From: Rhizobium sp. Root482
GTDB lineage: Bacteria; Pseudomonadota; Alphaproteobacteria; Rhizobiales; Rhizobiaceae
Direction of reading: 5' to 3'
NCBI RefSeq assembly: GCF_001426565.1
Contig: NZ_LMFA01000020.1
Coordinates: 341,361-390,492 of the forward strand
DNA length: 49,132 nucleotides
Under the pieces are notes generated by a model that was not told where the DNA came from, did no database searches, and saw only the letters and a list, made by a program, of their open reading frames with translations. Numbering within the stretch: the stretch's first letter is position 1; each line of letters begins with the position of its first letter. Position numbers and translations under genes: made by a program. Positions 29,928 to 38,804 of this stretch are shown here, piece after piece.

Positions 29928-30254
29928 ATGAAAACTCCTATCGTCCTGGCCCTTGCCGCGTCTCTTTCCGCCGGCATCATGGCAGCGCCCGCGCAGGCCC
30001 AGCGCGCGAACCATCAGAGCGCGCTGCCGGGGGTCACCGTGATCTTTGTCAAGGATTATTACGACCCGTCCGACTACAACCAGATACCGCAGAGATACCG
30101 GCATGCTTCGCCGCAGACGATCGCGCGGGCACAGGCGGAGATTAACGCCGATAGTCGCCTCAGAGCCGCTCTTCAAGGAAAACGGGTGCAACTCCGCAAT
30201 GTCGTCGGCGTCGCTACCGCCCTGAATGGCGGCAAGATCGTCTATGTCAGATAG
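29928..30254 (+). CDS. Small secreted protein, unknown function
   Basis: 108 residues with a clear signal peptide (~1-24, cleavage A-Q-A-Q). The mature chain has a K-D-Y-Y-D-P-S-D-Y-N segment and an Ala/Arg-rich amphipathic helix (~64-85), then a short beta-prone tail. Resembles small periplasmic proteins common in rhizobia; no family is recognised. A strong GAGGAG lies upstream. It stands alone, downstream of the YpfJ-type gene. Confidence 0.72.
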   Translation: MKTPIVLALAASLSAGIMAAPAQAQRANHQSALPGVTVIFVKDYYDPSDYNQIPQRYRHASPQTIARAQAEINADSRLRAALQGKRVQLRNVVGVATALNGGKIVYVR

Positions 30255-30322
30255 CGGGGCGATGTAGCGGGGCAAGCCGGTGATCGTCTCGCCAACCTTT
30301 GGCATCCGATGCGATCATCGGA

Positions 30323-30793
30323 TCACATCGATCGCTCGGCGAATTCCGCGAGTTGGTCGATCGCGGTTCCCCAACCTTCATGGAAGCCCAGTTCTTCATG
30401 TTTTCTGGAGTCCGCAGCGTTTCTGTGCAGAACGCGGGCGGAATAGCGCGTGCCGCTTTCCTGTGCCTCGAACGTTATGATCGCGGTCAATGCCAGCCAG
30501 GGTTCGGCGGGCTGCCAACCCTCGGTCAGGACCGTCGTCCAGACCAGGCGTGCCTCGGGGACAACCTCTAGGAAGCATGCCTGGACATGCGGTTGGAATT
30601 CGCCCTCGTCTTCGCGCATGCGCGTCTCGAAGCCGCCGCCCGGGCGGAGGTCCAGCTTGACCACCTGGCATTCGATCGGAGCGGGGATCCACCATTTCGC
30701 CAGATGCTCGGGCGTGCTCCACGCTTTCCAGACAATGGCCGGCGGTGCCTTGATGATACGCGTAACGGTGAGTTGGCCTTGTTCACTCGGCAT
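30323..30793 (-). CDS. SRPBCC/AHSA1-domain protein
   Basis: 156 residues. The START-like AHSA1 fold is shown by V-T-R-I-I-K-A-P-P-A-I-V-W-K-A-W-S-T-P-E-H-L at the N-terminus, W-W-I-P-A-P, L-R-P-G-G-G-F-E-T-R-M and L-G-F-H-E-G-W-G-T-A near the end. The fold binds hydrophobic ligands or acts like the Aha1 C-domain; the substrate is unknown. The start at 30793 overlaps the end of the ArsR gene by 11 bases, so the two are translationally coupled. ArsR-AHSA1 pairs are widespread in bacteria and usually co-regulated. Confidence 0.92.
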   Translation of the reverse strand: MPSEQGQLTVTRIIKAPPAIVWKAWSTPEHLAKWWIPAPIECQVVKLDLRPGGGFETRMREDEGEFQPHVQACFLEVVPEARLVWTTVLTEGWQPAEPWLALTAIITFEAQESGTRYSARVLHRNAADSRKHEELGFHEGWGTAIDQLAEFAERSM

Positions 30794-31133
30794 TTTCAAT
30801 GCTCCTCGACATCTGGGTTTCGACATAGTCGGCAAGCCGGTCCGTTCCCGCCTGCCAAAGCCGGCGTTGCTCGCAGAGCCAGGTTTCAGCGGCTGTCAGC
30901 CTCTCGGAATTTACTCTGCAGGTGCGGACGCGGCCGATCTTTTCGGAACTGATCAGGCCATCTTTCTCAAGCACCCTGAGGTGTTTCATGAAGGCCGGCA
31001 GCCCCATGGCGAAGGGCTCCGCCAGTTCCTTGACAGGGGCAGGCCCCTTCGTAAGACGGCTGATGACCGCCCGCCGGGTGGGATCGGCAAGCGAATGAAA
31101 GGCGGCGTCAAGAGATGACTGATAGTTTTCCAT
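30783..31133 (-). CDS. ArsR-family regulator paired with AHSA1 protein
   Basis: 116 residues. Winged helix with L-A-D-P-T-R-R-A-V-I-S-R-L (~12-24), recognition segment G-L-P-A-F-M-K-H-L-R-V-L (~44-55) and the wing I-G-R-V-R-T-C-R-V. It belongs to the ArsR branch without metal-binding Cys pairs that accompanies SRPBCC proteins. The start at 31133 gives M-E-N-Y-Q-S-S-L; the longer frame from 31334 would cross the operator palindrome. A perfect inverted repeat at 31153-31172 lies 19 bases upstream, so autoregulation is likely. Confidence 0.92.
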   Translation of the reverse strand: MENYQSSLDAAFHSLADPTRRAVISRLTKGPAPVKELAEPFAMGLPAFMKHLRVLEKDGLISSEKIGRVRTCRVNSERLTAAETWLCEQRRLWQAGTDRLADYVETQMSRSIENAE

Positions 31134-31152
31134 ACGGAGAACTATAGGGAAC

Positions 31153-31172
31153 AGTTTGCTATTTGGCAAACT
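31153..31172 (-). promoter_or_regulatory. Palindromic operator of the ArsR-AHSA1 operon
   Basis: Perfect inverted repeat AGTTTGC-N6-GCAAACT, the size of an ArsR dimer site, directly upstream of the regulator gene. Confidence 0.7.
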
Positions 31173-31343
31173 AAATCGGCGGTGCGATAATCTGGAAGGA
31201 TGGCCGCTGCCGCTGATCTGACGGCGCATCGCACGACGTACCAGGGGAGCCTTAACTCCAGGCCATGCCGCCTGCGATGGCAAGGACCGAGCACGGTCAT
31301 GCGGCCCCGATTTGGAAGCCGGGCCGCATGACATGGCGGATCG

Positions 31344-32339
31344 TTACTTTTCGCTGTCCATATGGGCCAGCATTGCTTCGGTATAGCGCCCGCCGGCGGC
31401 GGCATCCTTCGGCACGGCCGTTTCGATCGCGGCGAGATCGGCAGGCGACAGTTGGACTGTCTGCGAGCCCAGCGTCTCTGCCAACCGCTCGACGGTGCGC
31501 GCGCCGATCACCGGCACGATATCGGCGCCTTGCGCCGCGACCCAGGCAATGGCGATCTGCGCCACCGTCGCGCCCTTTCTGTCGGCAATCGCCCGCAGTG
31601 CCTCGACCAGCGCCAGGTTGCGATCGATATTCCCCTCCTGGAAACGCGGGCTGAAGCTGCGGAAGTCGCCGGGCGTCTGTCCCTGGCCCTTCTGCCAATG
31701 GCCGCTGATCAGTCCGCGGGAGAGAACGCCATAGGCGGTAATGGCGATGCCGAGATCGCGGCAGGCGGGCAGGATCTTGTCCTCGATGCCGCGCGAGATC
31801 AGCGAATATTCGATCTGCAGATCGACGATCGGATGGACGGCGGCGGCCCGGCGGATCGTCTCCGCGCCCACTTCCGAAAGGCCGATATGGCTTACATAAC
31901 CGGCCTTCACCATGTCGGCGATGGCGCCGATCGTCTCCTCGATCGGCACATTCGGATCGAGCCGTGCCGGGCGATAGATGTCGATATGATCGACACCCAG
32001 CCGCTGCAGCGTATAGGCGACGAAGTTCTTCAGCGCGATCGGGCGATTGTCCATGCCGTTGAAGCCGGCATCGACATCGCGCAGCGCCCCGGTCTTGACG
32101 CTGAGGACGACCTCGTCGCGCCGGCGCCCCTTCAGCGCTTCGCCGATCAGCATTTCATTATGGCCCATGCCGTAGAAATCGCCGGTATCGAGCAGGTTGA
32201 TGCCCTGGTCGAGTGCGGCGTGAATGGTGGCGATGCTCGTTTTCCGGTCGGCGGGACCGTAAAGCGCCGACATGCCCATGCAGCCAAGGCCGAGCGTCGA
32301 GACAAAGGGCCCTGTCTTGCCGAGTTGTACCTGTTTCAT
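31344..32339 (-). CDS. Aldo/keto reductase
   Basis: 331 residues, a (beta/alpha)8 NADPH-dependent carbonyl reductase. Visible: L-G-L-G-C-M-G-M-S (~17-25), catalytic D-T-G-D-F-Y-G (~51-57; Asp and Tyr), K-T-G (catalytic Lys, ~82) and the C-terminal cofactor segment V-I-G-A-R-T-V-E-R-L (~273-282). The usual fourth tetrad residue His, normally in a v-H-w-P-type stretch, is here I-Y-R-P-A-R (~121-126), so the His is replaced by Arg. Divergent from the LysR gene at 32453, its probable regulator. Confidence 0.92.
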   Translation of the reverse strand: MKQVQLGKTGPFVSTLGLGCMGMSALYGPADRKTSIATIHAALDQGINLLDTGDFYGMGHNEMLIGEALKGRRRDEVVLSVKTGALRDVDAGFNGMDNRPIALKNFVAYTLQRLGVDHIDIYRPARLDPNVPIEETIGAIADMVKAGYVSHIGLSEVGAETIRRAAAVHPIVDLQIEYSLISRGIEDKILPACRDLGIAITAYGVLSRGLISGHWQKGQGQTPGDFRSFSPRFQEGNIDRNLALVEALRAIADRKGATVAQIAIAWVAAQGADIVPVIGARTVERLAETLGSQTVQLSPADLAAIETAVPKDAAAGGRYTEAMLAHMDSEK

Positions 32340-32452
32340 CTTGCTTCTCCTGTGCCGGCTGCCATCGCGGCGTCGGTTCGAATGGTTTTACCAAAGCTCC
32401 GTTTGTGCGATAATCCGTTGCAAGCTGTACGAGCTGTTTGGAAAAATGCACA

Positions 32453-33355
32453 ATGCCGGACCTGCCTCTCACCGATCTCGATGCCTTTGCCGCCGTTGCG
32501 CGCGAACGCAGCTTTCGTGCCGCCGCTCGCCTGCGTGGCGTCTCGGCCTCCTCGCTCAGCCAGGCCGTGCGGCGGCTGGAACAGCGCTGCGGCGTGCGGC
32601 TGTTCAACCGGACCACCCGCAGCGTTACCCTGACAGAGGCGGGCGAGCGGCTGATGGACCGCCTGTCGCCGGCGCTGGGCGAACTCGTGCTTGCGCTCGA
32701 CCAGCTCAACAGCTTTCGCGATCGCGTGGCGGGCACGCTGCGCCTCAATGTGCCCACGGTGGTGGCACGCATGATCCTGCCGGATATCGCCGCCGAATTT
32801 CTGAATGCCTATCCGGACATCACCTTGGAAATCAGCGGCGAGGACAGGTTCATCGACGTTCTCGCCGCGGGTTTCGATGCCGGCGTGCGCTATGACGAGC
32901 GGCTGGAGAAGGACATGATCGCCGTGCCGATCGGCCCGCGCGTCCAGCGGTTCGTCACGGCCGCGGCACCGTCCTATCTTGCCGGGCGTGGTTGTCCGCA
33001 CCATCCGCGCGAAATGCTCGATCACGTGGCGATCCGCCACCGGTTCCTGAGCGGCATCGTGCCGCCCTGGGAATTCGAAAAGGACGGGGAGAGCCTGTTC
33101 ATCTCGCCGCCGGCCTGCATGATCTCCAATGTCATCGACCTGGAAATCGATGCGGCCGTGGCGGGCCTCGGCATCATCCGCACCTTCGAGGAATTCCTGG
33201 CGCCCTTCATCGACCGGGGAGAGCTCGTGCCGATTCTCGGTGACTGGGCCTCGGTCTTCCCCGGGCCATCCCTCTATTACGCCAGCCGCCGCCACATGCC
33301 GGCGCCACTCAGGGCTTTCATCGATTTCGTGAAACTGCGCGCAAGACAGGGGTAG
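32453..33355 (+). CDS. LysR-family transcriptional regulator
   Basis: 300 residues: winged helix (~1-60, L-T-D-L-D-A-F-A-A-V-A-R-E-R-S-F-R-A-A-A) and a LysR substrate-binding domain (~88-295) with V-A-G-T-L-R-L-N-V-P. The branch (S-L-S-Q-A-V-R-R-L-E-Q-R-C-G-V-R-L-F) is that of regulators placed divergently from aldo/keto reductases, such as the one at 31344-32339. The ATG at 32453 is preferred over a TTG five codons earlier because of the start codon, though its ribosome site is only moderate. The effector is unknown. Confidence 0.92.
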   Translation: MPDLPLTDLDAFAAVARERSFRAAARLRGVSASSLSQAVRRLEQRCGVRLFNRTTRSVTLTEAGERLMDRLSPALGELVLALDQLNSFRDRVAGTLRLNVPTVVARMILPDIAAEFLNAYPDITLEISGEDRFIDVLAAGFDAGVRYDERLEKDMIAVPIGPRVQRFVTAAAPSYLAGRGCPHHPREMLDHVAIRHRFLSGIVPPWEFEKDGESLFISPPACMISNVIDLEIDAAVAGLGIIRTFEEFLAPFIDRGELVPILGDWASVFPGPSLYYASRRHMPAPLRAFIDFVKLRARQG

Positions 33356-33515
33356 TGCATCCATCCTGCAACCATCAATGTTCCCGCCTTATCCATCACG
33401 AAGATTGAAATGTTCACGGATTGTTTCGCTCGTGGTTTTTCGATAGACAGGAATTTCAGGTTTCCGTTCGCGTTCTGTGCTCCGCCTCCGGCGGATGCCG
33501 GGGAAGGTTTGTTCG

Positions 33516-34772
33516 ATGATTGATCCCAGATCCGCGCGACGTGGCCTGTTTCTCGTCTTCATCATCCTGTTTCTGGATATCATGGGCATTGCCATCATCG
33601 TGCCGGTGCTGCCCGCCTATCTGAAGGAACTGACCGGGGACACGATCAGCGAGGCGGCGGTGGATGGCGGTTGGCTGCTGTTCGTCTACGCCGCCATGCA
33701 GTTTCTGTTTGCGCCGCTGATCGGCAATCTGTCGGATCGCTTCGGCCGGCGGCCGGTCCTGCTGGCCTCGGTCTTGACCTTCGCGCTCGACAATCTCATC
33801 TGCGCGCTGGCCACCACCTATGGAATGCTGTTCGTCGGCCGGGTTCTGGCCGGCATCAGCGGCGCCAGCTTCTCTACCGCCGCCGCCTATATCGCCGATG
33901 TCAGCGACGATACCAATCGGGCGAAGAATTTCGGTCTGATCGGCATTGCCTTCGGCACCGGTTTTGCGCTCGGGCCGGTGCTCGGCGGCCTGTTGGGCGA
34001 ATTCGGCCCGCGCATCCCCTTTTATGGTGCCGCCGCGCTGTCCCTCGTCAATTTCGTCGTCGCCTGGTTCTTTTTGCCCGAAACGCTCGAAAGCCACAAT
34101 CGCCGGCGCTTCGAATGGCGCCGCGCCAATCCGCTCAGCGCCCTGAAGCAGATGCGCAATTATCCCGGCATCGGCTGGATCTTGCTGGTGTTCTTCCTGC
34201 TGTGGCAGGCGCATGCGGTCTATCCGGCCGTCTGGTCCTTCGTCGCCTCCTTCCGCTATGGCTGGAGCGAGGGCCAGATCGGCCTGTCGCTCGGCGTCTT
34301 CGGCATTTGCGGCGCGCTGGTCATGGGCTTCGTCCTGCCGCGCGTCATTTCGCGGATCGGCGAATGGCGGACCGGCGCGCTCGGTCTCGTCTTCACCGGG
34401 CTCGGCCTGTTCGGCTATGCCTTCGCCTTTCAGGGCTGGATGATCTATGCGGTCATCCTTGCCACCTGCCTGGAGGCGCTGGCCGATCCGCCGCTGCGCA
34501 GCCTGGCCTCGGCCAGAGTGCCGCCTTCGGCGCAGGGCGAGCTGCAGGGCGCGCTGTCGAGCATTTCCAGCTTCACGACCATTGTCGGGCCGCTGATGTT
34601 CGCCCAGGTCTTCAGCCTGTTTACCGCACCCACGGCACCCGTCGCCTTTGCCGGCGCGCCCTATCTGCTGGCAGCCTTCTTCGTCGTGCTGGCAGTCGCC
34701 CTCTATCTCCTCAAGGTTCGCCCACTGGAAGCGGCCGCGCAGGGCGGGCCGGCAGCGGCGGGGGCGATGTGA
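33516..34772 (+). CDS. MFS transporter, TetA-like
   Basis: 418 residues with 12 predicted membrane helices. Motif A is clear after helix 2 ([11 protein letters not shown], ~69-79) and the antiporter motif C in helix 5 ([13 protein letters not shown], ~143-155). Overall it resembles tetracycline/H+ antiporters of the TCR/Tet family, but many such chromosomal pumps do not give tetracycline resistance. The start at 33516 (M-I-D-P-R-S) has GGAAGG upstream. No TetR-like repressor is adjacent. Confidence 0.9.
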   Translation: MIDPRSARRGLFLVFIILFLDIMGIAIIVPVLPAYLKELTGDTISEAAVDGGWLLFVYAAMQFLFAPLIGNLSDRFGRRPVLLASVLTFALDNLICALATTYGMLFVGRVLAGISGASFSTAAAYIADVSDDTNRAKNFGLIGIAFGTGFALGPVLGGLLGEFGPRIPFYGAAALSLVNFVVAWFFLPETLESHNRRRFEWRRANPLSALKQMRNYPGIGWILLVFFLLWQAHAVYPAVWSFVASFRYGWSEGQIGLSLGVFGICGALVMGFVLPRVISRIGEWRTGALGLVFTGLGLFGYAFAFQGWMIYAVILATCLEALADPPLRSLASARVPPSAQGELQGALSSISSFTTIVGPLMFAQVFSLFTAPTAPVAFAGAPYLLAAFFVVLAVALYLLKVRPLEAAAQGGPAAAGAM

Positions 34773-34933
34773 GGGCTTTCTTTGCCGAACAGATCAAGTT
34801 TTGTGATCTTTGGATGAAAAAATAATCAGTTTCGGCTTTGCGTCTGGCGCTTTAAAAGCGGCTGTTCTATTTCCGTCTCTCCCGTCATGCGGCCCATTCC
34901 GGTTGCGACGTAGCCAAAGGCTTAAATTCCGTC

Positions 34934-36340
34934 ATGCCGATTTCGACCGAACAGAATTCGGGCGGCCATACCGATAATTCCTGGTCCGCCCATTACCGCG
35001 CAAGCATCGCGCTGGGCGTTCCCTTCGTCGGCGCCCAGCTGGCGCAGTTCGCCATCCATGCCACCGACGTGCTGATGGTCGGCCGGCTCGGCACCACCGA
35101 GCTCGGAGCCATGGTGCTGGCCGCGCAGATGTTCTTCACCGTGTTCATCTTCGGCTCGGGCTTTGCCAATGCGGTCGTGCCGATGGTGGCGCAGGCTGAG
35201 GGCAGGGGCGATCGCGTCGCCGTGCGCCGTGCCGTGCGCATGGGCATGTGGGCCGTGCTCGGCTACGGGGTTCTGACCGCGCCGCTGCTCTGGCATGCCG
35301 AAACGGTTCTGCTTGCCATGCGCCAGCAGCCGGAGGTGGCGGGGCTCGCCGGAAGCTATCTGCGCGTCGCCCTCTGGGGCATGTTTCCGGCGCTGTTGTT
35401 CATGGTCCTGCGCGGCTTTCTGAGTTCGCTGGAGCGCGCCGGCATCATTCTTTATGTAACGATCATCGTACTTCTGGCCAATGCCGCCCTCTGCTACGTC
35501 TTCGTTTACGGAAATTTCGGCGCCCCGGCGCTCGGCATCGTCGGCGCGGCGATTTCGGCGCTGATCGTCAATACGCTGAGCTTCGTGCTGCTCTTTGCCT
35601 ATATCCAGGCGCAGCCGCAGACCCGTTCCTACGAGATCTTCGTGCGCTTCTGGCGGTCGGATTGGCCGGTGCTCAAGGAAGTCGTCGTGCTCGGCCTGCC
35701 GATCGCCATCACCATCCTCGCCGAAGTCAGCCTGTTCACCGTCGCCTCGCTGCTGATGGGCATGATCGGCACTGTCGAGCTTGCCGCCCACGGCATTGCG
35801 CTGCAATTTGCCTCGGTCGCCTTCATGGTGCCGCTCGGTCTCGCCCAGGTCGCAACAGTGCGCATCGGGCTTGCCCATGGCCGGCGCGATGGCGAAGGCA
35901 TCAAGCGGGCGGCGATCGCCGTGCTGGTCATCGGCTGCGGCTTCGCGCTCGTCGGCAGCCTCGTCTTTGCCCTGTTTTCACACGAGCTTGCCGCCATGTA
36001 TCTCGATACGAGACGTCCGGATGCGGCGGCGGTTCTCGCCTATGCCGGCCCGCTGATCGTCATTGCCGGCGCCTTCCAGCTCGTCGACGGCGTCCAGGCA
36101 CTGGCGGCCGGCATGCTGCGCGGATTGAAGGACACGACCGTGCCGATGATCCTGGCGCTCGTTTCCTATTGGGCGATCGGCTTCGTCGCCGCCTATCTGC
36201 TCGCCTTCCATGCCGGCTATGGCGGCGTCGGCGTCTGGTACGGCTTCGTGCTCGGCCTTGGCGCCGCCAGCATCTCGCTCACCTGGCGCTTCTTCCGCTT
36301 CCTGTCGAAGGAAAGAAAGCTGCTCGCCCTTCCGGCATAA
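34934..36340 (+). CDS. MATE-family efflux transporter, NorM-like
   Basis: 468 residues, about 12 membrane helices in two MATE repeats. The first repeat has G-V-P-F-V-G-A-Q-L-A-Q-F-A-I-H-A-T-D-V-L-M-V-G (split across ~28-50) and G-S-G-F-A-N-A-V-V-P-M-V-A-Q; the second has V-L-G-L-P-I-A-I-T-I-L-A-E. Cation-coupled multidrug exporter of the inner membrane. A GATCA/TGATC hairpin near 34790 may end the MFS transcript before it, so the two pumps are probably separate units. Confidence 0.92.
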   Translation: MPISTEQNSGGHTDNSWSAHYRASIALGVPFVGAQLAQFAIHATDVLMVGRLGTTELGAMVLAAQMFFTVFIFGSGFANAVVPMVAQAEGRGDRVAVRRAVRMGMWAVLGYGVLTAPLLWHAETVLLAMRQQPEVAGLAGSYLRVALWGMFPALLFMVLRGFLSSLERAGIILYVTIIVLLANAALCYVFVYGNFGAPALGIVGAAISALIVNTLSFVLLFAYIQAQPQTRSYEIFVRFWRSDWPVLKEVVVLGLPIAITILAEVSLFTVASLLMGMIGTVELAAHGIALQFASVAFMVPLGLAQVATVRIGLAHGRRDGEGIKRAAIAVLVIGCGFALVGSLVFALFSHELAAMYLDTRRPDAAAVLAYAGPLIVIAGAFQLVDGVQALAAGMLRGLKDTTVPMILALVSYWAIGFVAAYLLAFHAGYGGVGVWYGFVLGLGAASISLTWRFFRFLSKERKLLALPA

Positions 36341-36491
36341 AGAAGGATATCGCGAAAAGCCGCACGGCGGGAGTGCGCAGACGACATGCTGGATAGGACT
36401 GAAGCGCGAAAAAGCGATTCGAAAGATCGCGACGCGCTTTGGCTTCGAAACGGCGACCGAGGCGCCCTTGCGGTCGCTGTGTGGGGGCGGG

Positions 36492-36893
36492 TCAGCTCGG
36501 GAAATGCTCGACATGGGTTTCGGCGGTACGGCCGAAATAGACCACGCGGCGGCCGAGGAAGGAGACCAGATAGAAGGCGCAGCCGGCGGCCTTCACTTTC
36601 TCGCAGAAGGCGATGTAGCTGTAGTCGACGGGGTTGGCCTGCGCCCAGCGCACCAGGCGCTCGACCTCGGCGGGATCGAAGGCAGGAGCCACGTCTCCGG
36701 AGGACGAACGCATCTCAAGCATCACGCTGTCGCCGTCGGGCAGGTAGAAGGCCTGGCTGTTACGGCGATAATCGACCGCATAGCCCTCGAAGCCGGCGGC
36801 GATCAGCTTGCCCACGATCTCGGGAAAGCTAAGTGTGCCTTCATGCGCAGCCTTCAGGCAAGTCTCGGCAATGTAAATCCGTTCCGCGTCCAT
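36492..36893 (-). CDS. DUF1398 family protein
   Basis: 133 residues of the DUF1398 (YbcV-like) family: A-G-F-E-G-Y-A-V-D-Y-R-R-N-S-Q-A-F-Y (~34-51), V-D-Y-S-Y-I-A-F-C-E-K-V-K-A-A-G-C (~88-104) and a closing Y-F-G-R-T-A-E-T-H-V-E-H-F-P. Function unknown. The start at 36893 has AGGA upstream. The MarR gene ends 41 bases upstream on the same strand, so a two-gene operon under the palindrome at 37404-37443 is likely. Confidence 0.88.
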   Translation of the reverse strand: MDAERIYIAETCLKAAHEGTLSFPEIVGKLIAAGFEGYAVDYRRNSQAFYLPDGDSVMLEMRSSSGDVAPAFDPAEVERLVRWAQANPVDYSYIAFCEKVKAAGCAFYLVSFLGRRVVYFGRTAETHVEHFPS

Positions 36894-36934
36894 GTCGGTT
36901 CCTTTCATTCTGATGTTTCTGTTGTCTAAGCGGA

Positions 36935-37399
36935 TCAATCCACCGGCGTCGCGGTCAGTCCCCGCCGATTGACGAGGGCCTGTAGCACCCGGTCGAGCGC
37001 CTCATATTCTTCCCCCGAAAGCACGCCGAAATATTCGGCGTCGTTTGCGTCGGCGAGCCGAGCAAGAATTGGCACCTTTGCCCGTCCCTCCGGTGTCAAC
37101 AAAAGTGTTTGGCCGCGCATGTCGGCCCCGATCTCCTGTCGCAGGATCAACCCCTTGGTCACTAGCCGGTCGGCAAGCTTGCTGATCGCGCCACGGGTCA
37201 TGTTCATCCTGTCGGCGAGTGCCGTGGGAGCTATTCCCTCTTCATCGAAGAGGGCGCGCAGGAAAGACCATTCGGCGACCGTCACCCCCTCGGTCGTTAC
37301 CTTGCGGGCGAATTCCTGGGACACGGCGTTCGACACCATGCGCAGCCAGTAGCCAGTATGATCGGACAGGTTGGAAACAGACTTCACAAACAACTCCAT
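36935..37399 (-). CDS. MarR-family transcriptional regulator
   Basis: 154 residues. Winged helix ~45-110: A-P-T-A-L-A-D-R-M-N-M-T-R-G-A-I-S-K-L-A-D-R-L (in segments), then wing D-M-R-G-Q-T-L-L-L-T-P-E-G-R, the classic MarR D-x-R pattern. Dimerises through N- and C-terminal helices and usually releases DNA on binding a phenolic or other ligand; the ligand is unknown. Its start codon lies 5 bases from a 40-base palindrome, so autorepression is strongly suggested. The ribosome site is poor. Confidence 0.92.
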   Translation of the reverse strand: MELFVKSVSNLSDHTGYWLRMVSNAVSQEFARKVTTEGVTVAEWSFLRALFDEEGIAPTALADRMNMTRGAISKLADRLVTKGLILRQEIGADMRGQTLLLTPEGRAKVPILARLADANDAEYFGVLSGEEYEALDRVLQALVNRRGLTATPVD

Positions 37400-37403
37400 T
37401 CAA

Positions 37404-37443
37404 GTTGACTAGGAAACTATCTGGATTGTGTTTCCTAGTCAAC
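37404..37443 (-). promoter_or_regulatory. 40-base MarR operator with embedded promoter
   Basis: Perfect inverted repeat with 14-base arms (GTTGACTAGGAAAC / GTTTCCTAGTCAAC) and a 12-base spacer. On the minus strand the outer arm contains TTGACT and, 17 bases later, TAGTTT, so a sigma70 promoter would lie entirely inside the operator. Confidence 0.78.
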
Positions 37444-37547
37444 AAGGAATTGCCTGTGCCGCGAATGTCGGATGGGCTGGATCCGGCCTTCTCGCGAAAA
37501 CCGGATGCAAGGTCAGCGTTTACGAGCGATTGTTACGTCAAAGAGTT

Positions 37548-37573
37548 AAAGGCCCGGAGCGATCCGGGCCTTT
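37548..37573 (-). terminator. Rho-independent terminator of carA
   Basis: Eleven-base stem AAAGGCCCGGA / TCCGGGCCTTT with a four-base loop, 22 bases after the carA stop on the minus strand. Confidence 0.8.
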
Positions 37574-37595
37574 CCACATTCCAGGAGAGCGGTAG

Positions 37596-38804
37596 TTACC
37601 GTTCGGTGAGTGCCGCTTCGCCCTTTTTCTCGCGCACGAGGTTGATGAAGCGGCGGAAGAGATAGTGGCTGTCCTGGGGCCCGGGCGAGGCTTCAGGATG
37701 GTGCTGGACCGAAAAGACCGGCTTGCCTTTAAGCCGCAGCCCGCAATTGCTGCCGTCGAACAGCGAGACATGGGTTTCTTCGACGCCCTCCGGCAGCGAT
37801 TTGCTGTCGACCGCAAAGCCATGATTCATCGAGACGATCTCGACCTTGCCGGTCGTATGGTCCTTGACCGGATGGTTGGCGCCGTGATGGCCCTGGTGCA
37901 TCTTTTCGGTCTTGGCGCCAAGCGCCAGGCCCAGCATCTGGTGGCCAAGGCAGATGCCGAAGACCGGGATGTCCGTCTTGATCAGTTCCTGGATCACCGG
38001 AACCGCATATTCGCCTGTTGCCGCCGGGTCGCCTGGGCCGTTCGACAGGAAGATGCCGTCCGGCTTCAGCGCCAGCACGTCCTCGGCGCTGGTGGTGGCG
38101 GGAACAACCGTCACCTTGCAGCCAAGCCCGGTCAGGAGCCGCAGGATATTGCGCTTGACGCCGTAATCGAGCGCCACGACATGGTGCGTCGCATCGGCTT
38201 CGGCAAGCTCGCCGAATTCCTCGTTCCAGGCCCAGGGTTTCTGGGCAAAGCGCGAGGACTGGCCGGACGAGGCGACCTTGGCGAGGTCGAGGCCTTCCAG
38301 CCCGCCCCAGGCTTTCGCCTCCGCCTTCAACGCCTCGATGTCGAAGACGCCGTTCGGGTCATGGGCGATCACCGCGTTCGGCGCGCCGTTTTCGCGGATC
38401 CAGGCCGTCAGCGCCCGCGTGTCGATGCCGCAAAGGCCGATGATGCCGCGCGCCTTCAGCCAGGCGTCGAGATGCTTGGCGGAGCGGTAGCTCGAGGGGG
38501 CAGTAATGTCGGCCTTGAAGACGACGCCGACCGCGCCGTGGCGGGCCGCCGGCGTCAGGTCCTCGATATCCTCGTCATTGGCGCCGATATTGCCGATATG
38601 CGGGAAGGTGAAGGTGACGATCTGGCCGAGATAGGACGGATCGGTCATGATTTCCTGGTAACCGGTCAGCGCGGTGTTGAAGCAGACTTCCGCCTGCACC
38701 TTGCCGGTGGCGCCGATGCCCTTTCCGGTAATCACGGTGCCGTCGGCCAGAACGAGCAGGGCGGTCGGCTTGGTGGTGGTCCAGGGGGCGGTTGCGCTCA
38801 TCAT
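37596..38804 (-). CDS. carA: Carbamoyl-phosphate synthase small subunit
   Basis: 402 residues. Glutamine amidotransferase subunit that hydrolyses glutamine and channels ammonia to CarB. The N-terminal CPSase domain (F-N-T-A-L-T-G-Y-Q-E-I-M-T-D-P-S-Y, ~42-58) is followed by a class-I GATase domain with the nucleophile in F-G-I-C-L-G-H-Q-M (~291-299) and the His/Glu of Q-H-H-P-E-A-S-P-G-P (~375-384). The first of two adjacent ATGs is used (GGGATG upstream). Its own terminator follows. Divergent from the YqeY gene. Confidence 0.97.
   Translation of the reverse strand: MMSATAPWTTTKPTALLVLADGTVITGKGIGATGKVQAEVCFNTALTGYQEIMTDPSYLGQIVTFTFPHIGNIGANDEDIEDLTPAARHGAVGVVFKADITAPSSYRSAKHLDAWLKARGIIGLCGIDTRALTAWIRENGAPNAVIAHDPNGVFDIEALKAEAKAWGGLEGLDLAKVASSGQSSRFAQKPWAWNEEFGELAEADATHHVVALDYGVKRNILRLLTGLGCKVTVVPATTSAEDVLALKPDGIFLSNGPGDPAATGEYAVPVIQELIKTDIPVFGICLGHQMLGLALGAKTEKMHQGHHGANHPVKDHTTGKVEIVSMNHGFAVDSKSLPEGVEETHVSLFDGSNCGLRLKGKPVFSVQHHPEASPGPQDSHYLFRRFINLVREKKGEAALTER

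Noticed and set aside
34790..34806. GATCA / TGATC hairpin after the TetA-like gene
   Set aside because: Only a five-base stem with weak T content; too weak to list as a terminator feature.
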